This document shows, in pieces, positions 1 through 9,811 of a stretch of 19,222 nucleotides of DNA. Position numbers and translations under genes: made by a program. The DNA is from Beroe ovata. Taxonomy: Eukaryota > Ctenophora > Nuda > Beroida > Beroidae. The stretch is from NCBI GenBank assembly GCA_946803715.1, contig CAMPET010000065.1, positions 49,948 through 69,169 on the forward strand, written 5' to 3'. Under the pieces are notes generated by a model. The model saw only the letters and a list, made by a program, of their open reading frames with translations, ran no database searches and was not told where the DNA came from. The first letter of the stretch is position 1; each line of letters begins with the position of its first letter.

Positions 1-622
1 CACCACATACACACACACACACACACACATACAAAACCACTCTCTAGTGATAAGAGGGAGTAAGATCCCTCGTGGATGATAGGTGCTATATCAGTGGTTT
101 AATCAGAGTCGGAATGCTGACCTTGTATAGACATTTAACTCGACACATAATCCCTCTATTGTGTGTGTAGTGTCATGGTGTTGGGATATGTAAGAGTCGT
201 ACGCCCTGTAGAATTTAGAGGTGATATTTCATATAAGAGGTAGTGATGGGGAGAATTAGAGTTGCATCAACCATATATCGAGTCAGATTTTGTCTACCTA
301 GTGTCTACAAAGCGTCTCCAAAGTGTCTCATGCTTACATGGCGAGAAGATAGTGTCTACTGTCTCCATAGTGTCTACATCACTACTCACTTGTCCAAAGC
401 AAACTGTGACCCAACACTTACACTACTATACCATCTGTTTCAGCTATCATGAACTCAAATACCACTATCAACTACAGTACTATTCTAAACTATCAACTAC
501 CCATACTATTAACTATGGAGTTTCAATGAGTCACGCATCATCATATCATTATATATGGTTTGTATATCTTACTAGGCTGACTATACCTCACTAATGTTAC
601 GCCATTTTCTATATCGCAACGT
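1..622. repeat. Left-edge CA microsatellite and degenerate minisatellites
   Basis: A CA run occupies about 8-30. Two degenerate short tandem families follow. The first is AGTGTCTAC at 300-308, 351-359 and 369-377, with a variant at 322-330. The second is ACTATCAACTAC at 464-475 and 489-500, with a variant at 505-516. These repeats keep two overlapping plus-strand frames open across 243-594, but their translations look like repeat-derived sequence and I see no convincing gene. Confidence 0.6.
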
Positions 623-1217
623 TTAAAACTTCATTTTAATAGCAGTATTTTTTTCTAAAAATATTTCATTGTTCAGAGATTCTATCAAACGACGAGAGTT
701 AATATAAAGAAAGTCTATTATTTCATTTTTGACTTTGTAACAAATGATGCACGTCATTTTGCGAAATTCTTCCAAAACCTTGATGAAATTGAAAGAGAAT
801 AAAATCACTCGATAACCGTTGGCCAGCAAATCCTGCAGAGCCCTAGAAATTGATCGGTGGCCTTGTAGTGAATGTCAAGATAAGGTACTCCTATCTATCT
901 AAAAATAGCACCAAATCTTTGCCCTGAGTATCAATACAATACAGAGAATTATGTGGGAGATCATTGTCGCTGTATGTACTGCTTTTCGTGGTAATATGAA
1001 ACCATCAGGAATTCTTGCAGCAATTACTGTTTTTGAAAACGAAGCTTTTTGCTTTTAGAACAGTTTTTGTGACTGAGAAATGTTGCAACTATTATAATAG
1101 ACCAGAAGAGTGCCTCAGTGACATTACCATAAATGGGATAATTCCTTTGCAGTAATTTGTGCACGGTCAACAAACGCCCACACACAGACACACACAAACA
1201 TACACATTACACATTAN

Positions 1218-1256
<39 letters not shown>

Positions 1257-1333
1257 GCACCACCAACACAATCCTTTCACTTACCTAAGGCTGATGAAGC
1301 TAGCAGAAGTAACAGGGGAAGACATCTGAACAT
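623..1333 (-). CDS. Partial gene: signal-peptide exon plus candidate second exon
   Basis: On the minus strand an ATG at 1333 opens a 49-nt frame, MFRCLPLLLLLASSAL plus one base. It is followed exactly by a consensus donor GTAAGT (1284-1279). A hydrophobic N-terminus ending in a phase-1 intron is the classic layout of a secreted or ER-targeted protein. A compatible acceptor (CTACAAG) ends at 862. Joining there restores a Gly codon and continues HRSISRALQDLLANGYRVIL and onward, open to a stop at 623-625. The G-H-x(n)-L-x-x-L-x-x-x-G-Y-x-V pattern weakly recalls the N-terminal domain of UDP-glycosyltransferases, but this is only a resemblance. The second exon's 3' end is unknown, and a donor-like AAG|GTTTTG occurs inside it. 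The remaining exons would lie left of the window. Signal exon about 0.5 confidence, second exon about 0.3. Confidence 0.38.
1178..1258. repeat. CA microsatellite containing an N
   Basis: CA-rich tract with a pure CA core from about 1218 to 1255. The ambiguous base at 1217 sits at its edge, so the repeat length may be an assembly estimate. It falls inside the proposed first intron of the minus-strand signal-peptide gene. Confidence 0.9.
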
Positions 1334-3148
1334 GTTTGGTATGTAAAATTCAATCTGATGTCTGATTATATCTCAATGATGATGTCTGATTCAATCTGAT
1401 GTTTTCTGTGATGAGACCCAAGGAGACGGGGATATCAGATGAAGGATCTGGATTCTTATTCCATCCTAATTGAAAAGAAAATCGTCAGTGATATAAGAAA
1501 CATTGACTTTTTAGGTTTATCAGAAGCCAACAAGAAGGCCTCATCAGTAGTTAGAAAAGCAGGTTTATCTGTAAAGTAATGAGACACTCCGTTCAACAAG
1601 ACACACACTCGGTACAACTGAACTAAAATTGAACTAGCTATATTAAAGTTTGAACAAGCTGATCAAGAACAATGTAGTCTGAATCGTAGGAATAGAGAGG
1701 GTTCCCTAGGGGCCGGGGCTGCTACAGGAGACTGTGAGGGTGACGAGTTGATGTGAGTCAAGATGAGACAATGTCACCCCAGTGACAAGCAGAACAAATG
1801 ATGAGGTCAAGCGTTGTTTTAGTGCAATAGCTGTCTCCTAATTAGACAGCCATGATGTTTCGTTAAGCAAGGCGCACTTTAAAACACACACACACACTCA
1901 GACAAACAAACAGACAAACAGACAAGCACATACACGCACAAAAAACAGACACGCAGATACACACTGTACACAAATACTTGCATAATAGGACCCCAAAGAC
2001 TTAGGAAGCATTACATAATGGGCAAGGTAATAGCGCCAGTGAATGTATGTATATTTGTGTGTGTAATGTGTAAAGTGTATCATTTTTGGGAAAATTCTGA
2101 GCGTGAATTCCCCTAATACGGAATCAGTTCAAATGTACCACAATAAAACAAAAGAAATATAATAATCGACCCGACATTTAGATGGACAATGAACATGGGA
2201 CATGATAACTAGCATTCATACACCCGATATAACGATATAACATATGCTGGTGTCTCATACCCTGGCGATATGATAGTCATCTTTCATTCGTGAGAAAATG
2301 TGATGTAATAATCCCACACATGTGTTATAATCAAGTAGTCAAGAATTTAACACTTGTTCACCTTTGCTTTCTTACTTTGGGTGCATAGTGCATACGTATT
2401 GCGTAAATTGTAATGCATATATGGTGTATGGGTGTACTAGTGTAATACACACTGTGAATAACTTCGAATTTGATAAGCTCAGGTATTGGTTCAACAACAC
2501 CGTATGTTACAACCACTGAAAAACGGAAAAAATCTACATTAAAATAACCTTAATCAAGAAATATGACACTGAAATACAAAAAATAAAATTACAAATTATC
2601 AAAGCTGTATCAAATCAAAACATCATTAAAAGTTAGTTTTATCTAAAAATTAAAAAAAACGGACGTTTAACGAGACGAATTGGTATTCAGTACCTTACTT
2701 GATGAAGATTATCCTCCTAAATAGAAGCAATAATAACTCATCCAGTATCAAATCAAAAAGTTCGCGTAAAATTTTCTCGGTGCTTCCGTAATAATTCAAA
2801 CTTAATTACTCCTAGTTGATTCAACTTTTCAGGAGTCTTTACTCAGTGAATAATCCACGTAAAAAACAAATTGTTCAAACTGTTCAGTTCATACTGTTTA
2901 GCTATACATAAAACGTCGAACTATGATCGTTAAAATGAACTTTCCAAAACCGATTTTCATGTTTAGCAAAGCGCGATTTTGTAGTTCACAATCACACGGT
3001 GATTCCATACTCCATAAATCTCATGGAGTGCACTGTCGTCAAAGACTTGACAGTCCCGGTAACAAAATGCTGATATTCAATAGGACATAAATCATCAAAC
3101 ATGGTAGTACCCAGAATAATAAATCACTAAAATCGATCCATTTAGTTA
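1334..3148. other. AT-rich spacer without a recognisable gene
   Basis: No convincing coding frame on either strand. Contents: a short tandem of CAATCTGATGTCTGATT-like units near 1350-1405; a degenerate CA/ACAG tract at about 1884-1970 (source of a low-complexity minus-strand frame); and AT-rich sequence from about 2100. The right end should include the 3' UTR of the minus-strand kinase. I saw no minus-strand AATAAA close to its stop. A small hairpin (ACTCCAT 3009-3015 with ATGGAGT 3023-3029) lies in that presumed UTR. Confidence 0.6.
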
Positions 3149-6148
3149 TTAAGCAGAAACATTGTGAATCTTGAGTAGTTGTCGCAAGATTTCCGTATTT
3201 TCAAGACACAGTAATCTATTTCGCTCGTTAGTTTTCTCAAACTCTGAGATTCGCTCCATGAGCTGTCTCTTGACATCGTTTGATTCCACGACAGGAAGCG
3301 CCACCTGCAACATGTTATGGGTGACTGATTCTCAACAAAACGGATAGAGATATCAGTTTTCTTTTATTGCGCCCTGACATATAGAGAGAGTCCCGAGACA
3401 AGAAGCAAAATAAGTAATTTAGCCCAATTTGTCAAATTATATTTCTAAAAAATCGGAATCTTATTTAAATCCAACATCAGAATCCAACATTGTTAAATGA
3501 GAACTCACAGTATTGATTTTTGATGCCAAATCAAGCAAATTCTCGTACATATGAGATTTCCACAGCTCAAGATTGTTCTCATACTCTGATAACATGTCAA
3601 AATCATGCTTGTACTCATCCCTGTACTTCCTCAGTGCTTCCTGGAATGTTTAGCTCTAAAGCCATTGTGCATATTTTCATGTTCGGGGCTTACAATAATG
3701 ATGAGTGCATTAGAAATCCAATTTTTCCGTTTTCAATAAACCTGTAAAGTGAGAAACTCTTGTATCCTTGGTTTGAGACAGCCATTCACTCTGTTACACA
3801 GCTCTACTGCCTCGGAAGCTACATCATAGGCTCGTTTCTTCAGCGTTTCCAAATATGATCTATTCAGTTGGTGCATAAGATCAACTGTTGTCGTTACTCT
3901 TAACGCATCCTTACGTTTCTTATCAGCCTCGAACTGGTCATGTATTTTCATCATGTTTTGCAGTGTATTCCGCATTATGTTCTCCAACTCTTTGAACCGG
4001 CCCATCACTTCCGATATACTGCTATCTACTCCTGTGCTGTTTGCTTGGATTTCCTTAATCTTTGCGTGAAGAGCATGCAACTGTTCATCTATGTTAGTTC
4101 CACTGCTAATCTTGTGCTTTGCCCATGAAGCTAAACATGACTTGTTCATTTCTAACATACTCAGGATATATGTGATAGGAATTTCTGTGGCAATGCATGT
4201 TGTGAGAAACTCATTGATTCCCGGATCCGGAATCTCAAGTAAAACCTGAATGATCTGATTCAGGTCGACAACTTCAATAGAATTCATGAATTTATCGAAA
4301 TCCGAATTGCATGGCAATTGAAGCTTGTTACAAATGGTGACAATGAGCTGATCTGTCAAAACAGATTTCAAATGTTGCTTTGTTCTCGGTGATAACTTAC
4401 AGATGTTATTCGAAACATTGGGCTCAATTCGGTGAAATATATCAATCAAAAGACTGATTATTTGTATGAAGGCCTCATTTGTGGAAAGAATGTCCTTTCG
4501 TCTATCTTCCAAATTTGAGGACCTGGCAGTCAGATCAGACATGTTCATCTCTAATCTGTTTGGGTTGTCTTCACAATAATCTACTAAAGATTGCACTGCA
4601 TGAGAAACCAGCGATGCATGTGTCAAACAGTTTTTCAGTTCCCGAGAATTATGGAATGCCTCAATGCATCTTGCATAAGCCAGGGAGTAGTCATGAGACA
4701 ACATATCTGTGTTTGTCTTGGAGGAAAACCTATTGTTCAACAATGAAGCTGTAAAAATCATGTTCTGGGGAACTTCATTTTTGGGAAGTACATAAAGCTC
4801 CTCATATTTCAGGAAATCCTTTTCCAAATGCTCAATGTCAATATAGCGTTCAGTCAGCAGAAACTGATTCAGAGGACTGATATTCGAAATATCCTCAATG
4901 ATGGTTTTGAACTGGGTCATTGTAGTATTTGGCTTGACATAAACCTTCTGATAACTACACTCAGACATAATAAGTAAACGTAGGCAGACCATATCTTTTA
5001 TTGTCTTTATTTCCTCAAAATATTGCTCGAAGGTGACAGCCTTTTCTGTGTCTCTTTCCAGCAAGCTGCCTAAAATGGGTTCCATTAAAGTCTTGAGGGA
5101 TTGAGACAAAGGTGATTTCGATGGGAGCTCTTTACTGTACACAATTGGCCCATCCTTCATTTTTTGCTGCCCTGAAATCACCCCAGTTTCTTTGTTTTTC
5201 AGCATTTCAAACATAGTAGCTTTGTCATTACGCCCCTGGTAGGGCCTAAATGGAGTTTGACCTGCAGCACAGTGATAGAAAGTTGCTCCAAGACTCCACA
5301 GATCAACTTCTGCCTTGAAATTTCCAGGGGCTCTCTTATCCACTAGAGCTTTCTCATATATATCAGGGTGAAGATACTCCTCAGTCCCATGCAGAGACAT
5401 GAAAACTGCATCATCCTCCAGTTCTCTTGCACCTCCAAAATCTGTCAGCTTATAGACACTAGAGCCATCCTCTTTGATACACCTCATGATATTCCCTTGG
5501 AAATGAAACTACCATTAGAACTGTCAATTAATCTAAAATTCTATGAAAGAGAACATGAGATATACATAAGACAAATGGATATATTTACCAGGCTTGATAT
5601 CTCTGTGAACTACATTATTTTCACGGAGATATATCACACCTTCTGTAACATCATTCAAGACACAAAGAAACTCATCATCTTCAAGGCCATTTCGGTTCTC
5701 AGGTAGTGACAGGAAGCAGAACAAACTCTTTCCCGCACACAGTTCCATGACAACAATATTTTTGGTCACAGAAGGGTGAACTTCTTCTTCTATTGCCAAT
5801 ACTTTGACCAAATTCTGATGTTCAAGCTTTCTTACCAACTGGAGCTCTCTCTATAACAGAAGAAATAAAGGCATACACAAGCATTATCTCTAAATTTATA
5901 GGTTGACCTGAATAATGTAATAATGTATAATAAATGTGATGTATACCAGATACCTGTTGCTGGTACATGTCCCGTGAAATTCCACTTTTGTTAAAGACCT
6001 TTACTGCAGCAGGTTCTCCAGTTTTTCTATGGTAAGCTTTGTATACCTCACAAGTGGCCCCATGACCAAGAACATCAGCTTTATTCCAAACATAGTTCTG
6101 TGAACTCTGGAGCTGGGACACAACCTGTCTCTGACTCTGGGCATTCAT
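3149..6148 (-). CDS. TBK1: TBK1/IKK-epsilon-like serine/threonine kinase
   Basis: Five exons on the minus strand: 6148-5954, 5850-5589, 5495-3742, 3640-3509 and 3304-3149. They join in frame to 832 residues. The Gly loop is LGHGATCEV (27-35), with catalytic Lys50, alpha-C Glu67, HRDIKPGN (147-154) and DFG at 171-173. The activation-loop segment MSLHGTEEYLHPD places Ser186 at the position of human TBK1 Ser172, so the kinase should be active and switched on by phosphorylation there. A ubiquitin-like domain follows at roughly 334-393. The C-terminal third is helical or coiled coil, as in the IKK-related scaffold/dimerisation and adaptor-binding region. Family role: phosphorylates innate immune and autophagy adaptors in the cytoplasm. 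It is about 100 residues longer than human TBK1 (729). Donor 3 is GTTTAT and acceptor 2 is CCAAG, both non-ideal. TBK1 and IKK-epsilon cannot be separated here, and it may predate their split. Confidence 0.93.
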
Positions 6149-6787
6149 TGCTGATCATGTGTTCTTAAGCCCTAAATTGGTTAAATTATACGGCAATAAG
6201 TCCTAAACCATCACAAGTCGCAAGAAGTTAGGAAACACATATTCATAACCATTCAAAAACTCCACCTTTACCACAGGTGTCCAATTAAGCAAAGTTTCAG
6301 GAAGCTAAGAGCAGGCTATCATCGATCGACAACAGCACGATCGACAACAGCAAATCTCTCCGGATCCATCAACTGATCCTTTACTTCTCTTCACTAAGTG
6401 TCTTACTTAATTTCTTGATGCTGGAGTAAAGATAAAGACTGTTTCAGGCAGGTGGTCACTGCACTTCACGGTGCTATACCCGGTACCAGGGGGTGACTGC
6501 TTGGGGGGCCTACCTCATAAAAAGCTCTCGCAATTTAAACACCCTGAAAGCTGAGGTAGGTATTGGACTGATGATGCCTGCACACCACTCATCTTGGTAT
6601 GATTCATTTAGATCTTGCTGTTCACCACAATGTTGACTTAAAGTGATCTTGTTGGGGTTCAAGTACAGAGTTGGAGAAAAGTCTTGCAGATTGATGTCTC
6701 AAAAGAATCTTTCTTTTCTGAAATATATCTTTTCATGAAGCACGGATACCTGTTAATTAAATATTCAACAAATTTAACCTTGTTAGG
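6149..6787. other. Spacer upstream of kinase; likely transposon remnants
   Basis: This is the kinase's presumed promoter side, with no gene seen. A tandem GATCGACAACAGCA occurs at about 6324-6352. The 19-bp GGCTATCATCGATCGACAA (6314-6332) recurs at 8052-8070. A palindromic pair CCTACCTCA/TGAGGTAGG lies near 6509-6560. The right part adjoins the reverse transcriptase fragment and may be the 3' tail of that dead element. Confidence 0.5.
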
Positions 6788-7290
6788 TTAATAACTAGGA
6801 CCCTCAGTTCTCTTCAGAACCAGGAGCAACACATACCAAAAGTAACTTGAACAGGAAATTGTAGAATTACTCTTATGATGTTCTAAGTTAGTCTTGAAAG
6901 TATCAATATTAGATGAACTTCTCACAGATAATGGTAAGTTGTTCCAAAAAGATTTGACCCTTTCCGAGATAAAACTGTCATTAATCCTTTCAACTTCTTT
7001 ATTCGACTTAGAAAAGGGTTTCTTATAATTCAGCAAATTGTGTCTGCTACTTCCCAGTTTGAAAAGATTCTAACCATAGTCAACCTTATTATTTACAATC
7101 TTAAAAGTTTCTATCAGATCTCCCATTAACCTCCATTCAGCAAGAGTTGTGATACCAAGCTTTGTCAGTTGCTGGCTATAGGGAAGAGTGCCTATACTGT
7201 TGAGAAGACTAGTGAAAGAATGCTGCACCCCCTCTAACTCCAAAATTAGATCAATACAAGGAGAATGTTTGCATATCCAGTGCTTAAAGG
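6788..7290 (-). mobile_element. Degenerate non-LTR retrotransposon, reverse transcriptase C-terminus
   Basis: The minus strand, read from about 7290 downward, encodes the hallmark tail of a LINE-type reverse transcriptase. The motifs in order are an LELEGVQHSFTSLL stretch, then LPYSQQLTKLGITTLAEWR, MGDLIETFKIVNNK, and further on FISERVKSFWNNLPLSVRSS. These correspond to the family pattern LE-x-VQR..., LGL-x-TLE-x-RR...DLI-x-x-YKI... and R-x-x-x-FWN-x-LP. An in-frame TAG at 7070-7072 interrupts the frame and the catalytic palm motif lies outside the preserved part, so this is a dead 3' fragment. The frame ends at 6788. Nothing suggests domestication. Confidence 0.8.
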
Positions 7291-7399
7291 CACTAACACA
7301 AACATCTGTTTGTGTAATGTGTAGTGTGAGATGTGTACTGCAGGAGTTTGGTTAATTGAGTCACTCATCATTGGCTTTCAAAGTTTGAAAATGAGACCC

Positions 7400-7800
7400 T
7401 GGTTTTGCCGCCTGCTCAGGCGTCTAGCGAGTCGCTGGTTTTTTAATTGTCAGATTTTTATAGGGTTCTCCCTACCGTCGGCGCCGCGCAATCGTAGTTC
7501 ATAATTCCCTTGCCATTGTAGGATTTTACCCTACCGTCGGTGCGCGCGATTTTCAATCTTGCCAGGGATGAAATCTCGCCAGCACGGTTGTCGCGACGTC
7601 GCGTCGGGCGATGCCAGACCGCTGATGCAAGCTGCGAATAAGTTTGCGCCCCGCGCGCGCAAGGTTGTAGGATTTCACCCTACCCTTGCTGGCGGGATTT
7701 TATCCCTAGTCGGCCTCGGGGGCTCGGGGCGCATTGAAAATCGCGCGCACCGACGGTAGGGTAAAATCCTACAACATCGCCAGGCAAACGACAAAGCTAA
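7400..7800. mobile_element. GC-rich inverted-repeat island (MITE-like)
   Basis: A CpG-rich island in an AT-rich setting. A perfect 42-bp inverted repeat has arms at 7516-7557 and 7733-7774, with a 175-nt spacer. The arms begin TTGTAGGATTTTACCCTACC. Related unpaired copies lie at 7462-7492 (AGGGTTCTCCCTACCGTCGG and on) and 7665-7683 (TTGTAGGATTTCACCCTAC). No transposase is encoded; the plus-strand frame at 7559-7759 is low-confidence translation of the repeat. The structure looks like a non-autonomous DNA element or nested copies of one. No clear target-site duplication could be assigned. Confidence 0.65.
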
Positions 7801-7997
7801 AGCAAAAAGGCAAGTTCTATACAAGACGAGTTCTATACATGTTCTTGAATTAACTTGCCATCCAACATATGTTGTGAATTTTTCTTTTCATTTTTAGTGA
7901 ATGGAGGTAAGCAAATAACACCTCCATTCTTATAGACTCTTATATGATTCATTGAGCTCACTTGTCTGGCGATGCTAGACCGCTGATGCAAGCTGCG
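7607..7997 (+). repeat. 30-bp direct repeat pair in the repeat island
   Basis: A 30-bp unit at 7607-7636 recurs at 7968-7997 with 29/30 identity (CCAGACC versus CTAGACC). The copies share GACCGCTGATGCAAGCTGCG, followed by loosely related AAGTTTG sequence. The first copy sits inside the inverted-repeat element and the second about 190 bp beyond its right arm. Confidence 0.85.
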
Positions 7998-8382
7998 TCT
8001 GAGATTAAGTTTGAGCCGCACGAAAAATGAAATTCTCGACAGGGGCTAATGGGCTATCATCGATCGACAATGAGCTCACAAAATCAGAGGAAAAAACTAT
8101 ATTTAAATCATTGCGTACATGAGATATAATATAGTTTTAGATTTTGTGAACCAGTTAATGGGTTAATGCATGCTTATTTAATCTCCTCATTCGAATTCTC
8201 CTCAAAAATTGCACTATTGTCATGAATTACACAATGCTCTCAGCATTGATTTCTAGCTTTTTGTATTCAATTTTGTCTGAGTCCTTTCACAAAAAGATTG
8301 TAATTTTACAATTGTGATAATATTCATACAGTTGTCTACTTGGAGTGTAATTCCATGAATATTTGAAACACAAAAGGTAGCA
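7801..8382. other. Spacer between repeat island and PCID2
   Basis: It contains GGCAAGTT...AACTTGCC inverted arms around a short duplicated AGTTCTATAC motif (about 7809-7860), the second 30-bp direct-repeat copy, and the second 19-bp GGCTATCATCGATCGACAA copy (8052-8070). The part after 8071 is AT-rich and is presumably the PCID2 promoter and 5' UTR. No core promoter element could be called with confidence. Confidence 0.5.
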
Positions 8383-9579
8383 ATGGCTTTTACAAATGGT
8401 AATCCTCTCAAACAATTTCTGTCAACTGCAAAAGCTGCTCTGGAGAATGATGATGGTAAAGAGTTTGCTATGATCATATCTCTCAGCCATCCTTCAACTC
8501 AAAGGCAGTGGAATCTTAGTCATGTGAGCCTGGATCCTCCATTCGATCAGTTGCTCTATGAACATTTTCAATGCTCTGATGCCCTCCTAGTTAATGACAT
8601 TTTGAAAGCATTTAACCATCAATGCAATGTTATACAAATCTTTGCTAAGATGTTCAAAACTCAGAAAGAAGATAATTGGGGACTTCCCATGATGAATGTC
8701 ATAATAAAAGATCTATATTCATTGGCAGTTAAGGCTGATACTGTTGCTGTGGCAAATGGCGATATGGTTGGTTCTAAAATAGATTCCTGTGCAGATATGT
8801 TGATGTCAGTATTTCGTGTATGTGCTAGTGATTCAAGGACAAGTATTGAATTTACTAAGCGGTGGGGTTTGATGTCTATAATCAATCTCCTTTTCAAATG
8901 CTATTTTAAGACAAATAAGTTACATCTCTGCAAGCCGCTTATATTGGCCATTGAGACAAATGTTGCAAACAAGGACATCAAAGATAAGTTTTCAACTGCT
9001 GATCAGGTGACTTATAACTATTTTGTTGGTATGAAACATATGTTTGAAAATGAATTTAAAGGTGCTGAAAAGTGCCTTTCATTTGCATTCAAGAACTGTC
9101 TCAACACCAGTGTCAACAATAAAAGAAAGATCCTTATTTGTCTCATACCTGTTAAGATTACTTTGGGGTTCATGCCCACAGTTGCAGTCTTAAAGAAATA
9201 CAACCTCAGTGAATTTGAAGAAATAGTAGAAGGTGTTAAGAAGGGGGACATTGGTCTTTTTAATAGAACATTAGAAACTCATGCACAATTTTTCATAAAA
9301 GCTGGCATATATCTCATCCTTGATAAGTTGAAGGTGATAACTTTAAGAAACTTATTCAAGAAAATATATCATATCAGTGGTTCCTTTCAAATTGATATTG
9401 CAAAGTTTCAATGTGCTTTGAATTGGCTTGGACTCACCTCTGTGGATTCTGATGAAACAGAGTGCATTCTTGCAAATATGATAAATGATGGCTACATAAA
9501 GGGATATCTCTCAGAGCAACACAAAAAAATTGTTGTGAGTAAATTGAATGCATTCCCTAAACTCAATAGTTTCCTATAG
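8383..9579 (+). CDS. PCID2: PCI domain-containing protein 2 (TREX-2 subunit)
   Basis: A single uninterrupted frame of 398 residues, against 399 in human PCID2, with collinear conservation from end to end. Recognisable blocks include LLMSVFRVCASDSR-like (here MLMSVFRVCASDSR), KRWG, FKTNKLHLCKPLI, STADQVTYNYFVG, LSFAFKNC, NKRKILICLIPVK, LGFMPTVAVLKKY, and near the C-terminus ECILANMINDGYIKGYLSEQ and KIVVSK. The PCI/winged-helix region spans about 210-390. In the family, PCID2 (yeast Thp1) acts with GANP/Sac3, DSS1, ENY2 and centrin in the TREX-2 complex at the nuclear pore, promoting mRNA export. The start is fixed by similarity of the N-terminal helix and family length. The gene has no intron, and the next gene starts only 232 nt downstream. 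Confidence 0.95.
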   Translation: MAFTNGNPLKQFLSTAKAALENDDGKEFAMIISLSHPSTQRQWNLSHVSLDPPFDQLLYEHFQCSDALLVNDILKAFNHQCNVIQIFAKMFKTQKEDNWGLPMMNVIIKDLYSLAVKADTVAVANGDMVGSKIDSCADMLMSVFRVCASDSRTSIEFTKRWGLMSIINLLFKCYFKTNKLHLCKPLILAIETNVANKDIKDKFSTADQVTYNYFVGMKHMFENEFKGAEKCLSFAFKNCLNTSVNNKRKILICLIPVKITLGFMPTVAVLKKYNLSEFEEIVEGVKKGDIGLFNRTLETHAQFFIKAGIYLILDKLKVITLRNLFKKIYHISGSFQIDIAKFQCALNWLGLTSVDSDETECILANMINDGYIKGYLSEQHKKIVVSKLNAFPKLNSFL

Positions 9580-9811
9580 CGCCTTAACCAATGTTTAGAA
9601 CTCTAATTTTCCAGTTATGGTTCTCAGATACCATATTTAATATTGATCATAGATTGGTTCAATGTATTTCAGTTTTTAACCTTTATTTATCTTACAATAC
9701 TGGATTCTCTTCATTGAGTGTCAAATTTGAATCAAATCATTCAAATCAGTGTGTTCATATTTTGAATGGAATATATCTATTTCATAGGTAATAGGATTCG
9801 AAACCAAGTTT

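Noticed and set aside
243-594. Two overlapping plus-strand open frames
   Set aside because: They run through degenerate tandem repeats and have no protein-like composition or splice context.
1898-2083. 61-codon minus-strand frame
   Set aside because: Half of it is translated CA/ACAG repeat; no family signal and no splice context.
6500-6575. TGAGGTAG matching the let-7 seed, with a complementary CCTACCTCA upstream
   Set aside because: Only the first 8 nt match; the rest departs from let-7, and the arm order is wrong (seed on the 3' arm). It sits in transposon-like sequence, so chance is likely.
7559-7759. 66-codon plus-strand frame in the GC-rich island
   Set aside because: Open because the DNA is GC-rich repeat; it spans the spacer of an inverted repeat and resembles no protein.
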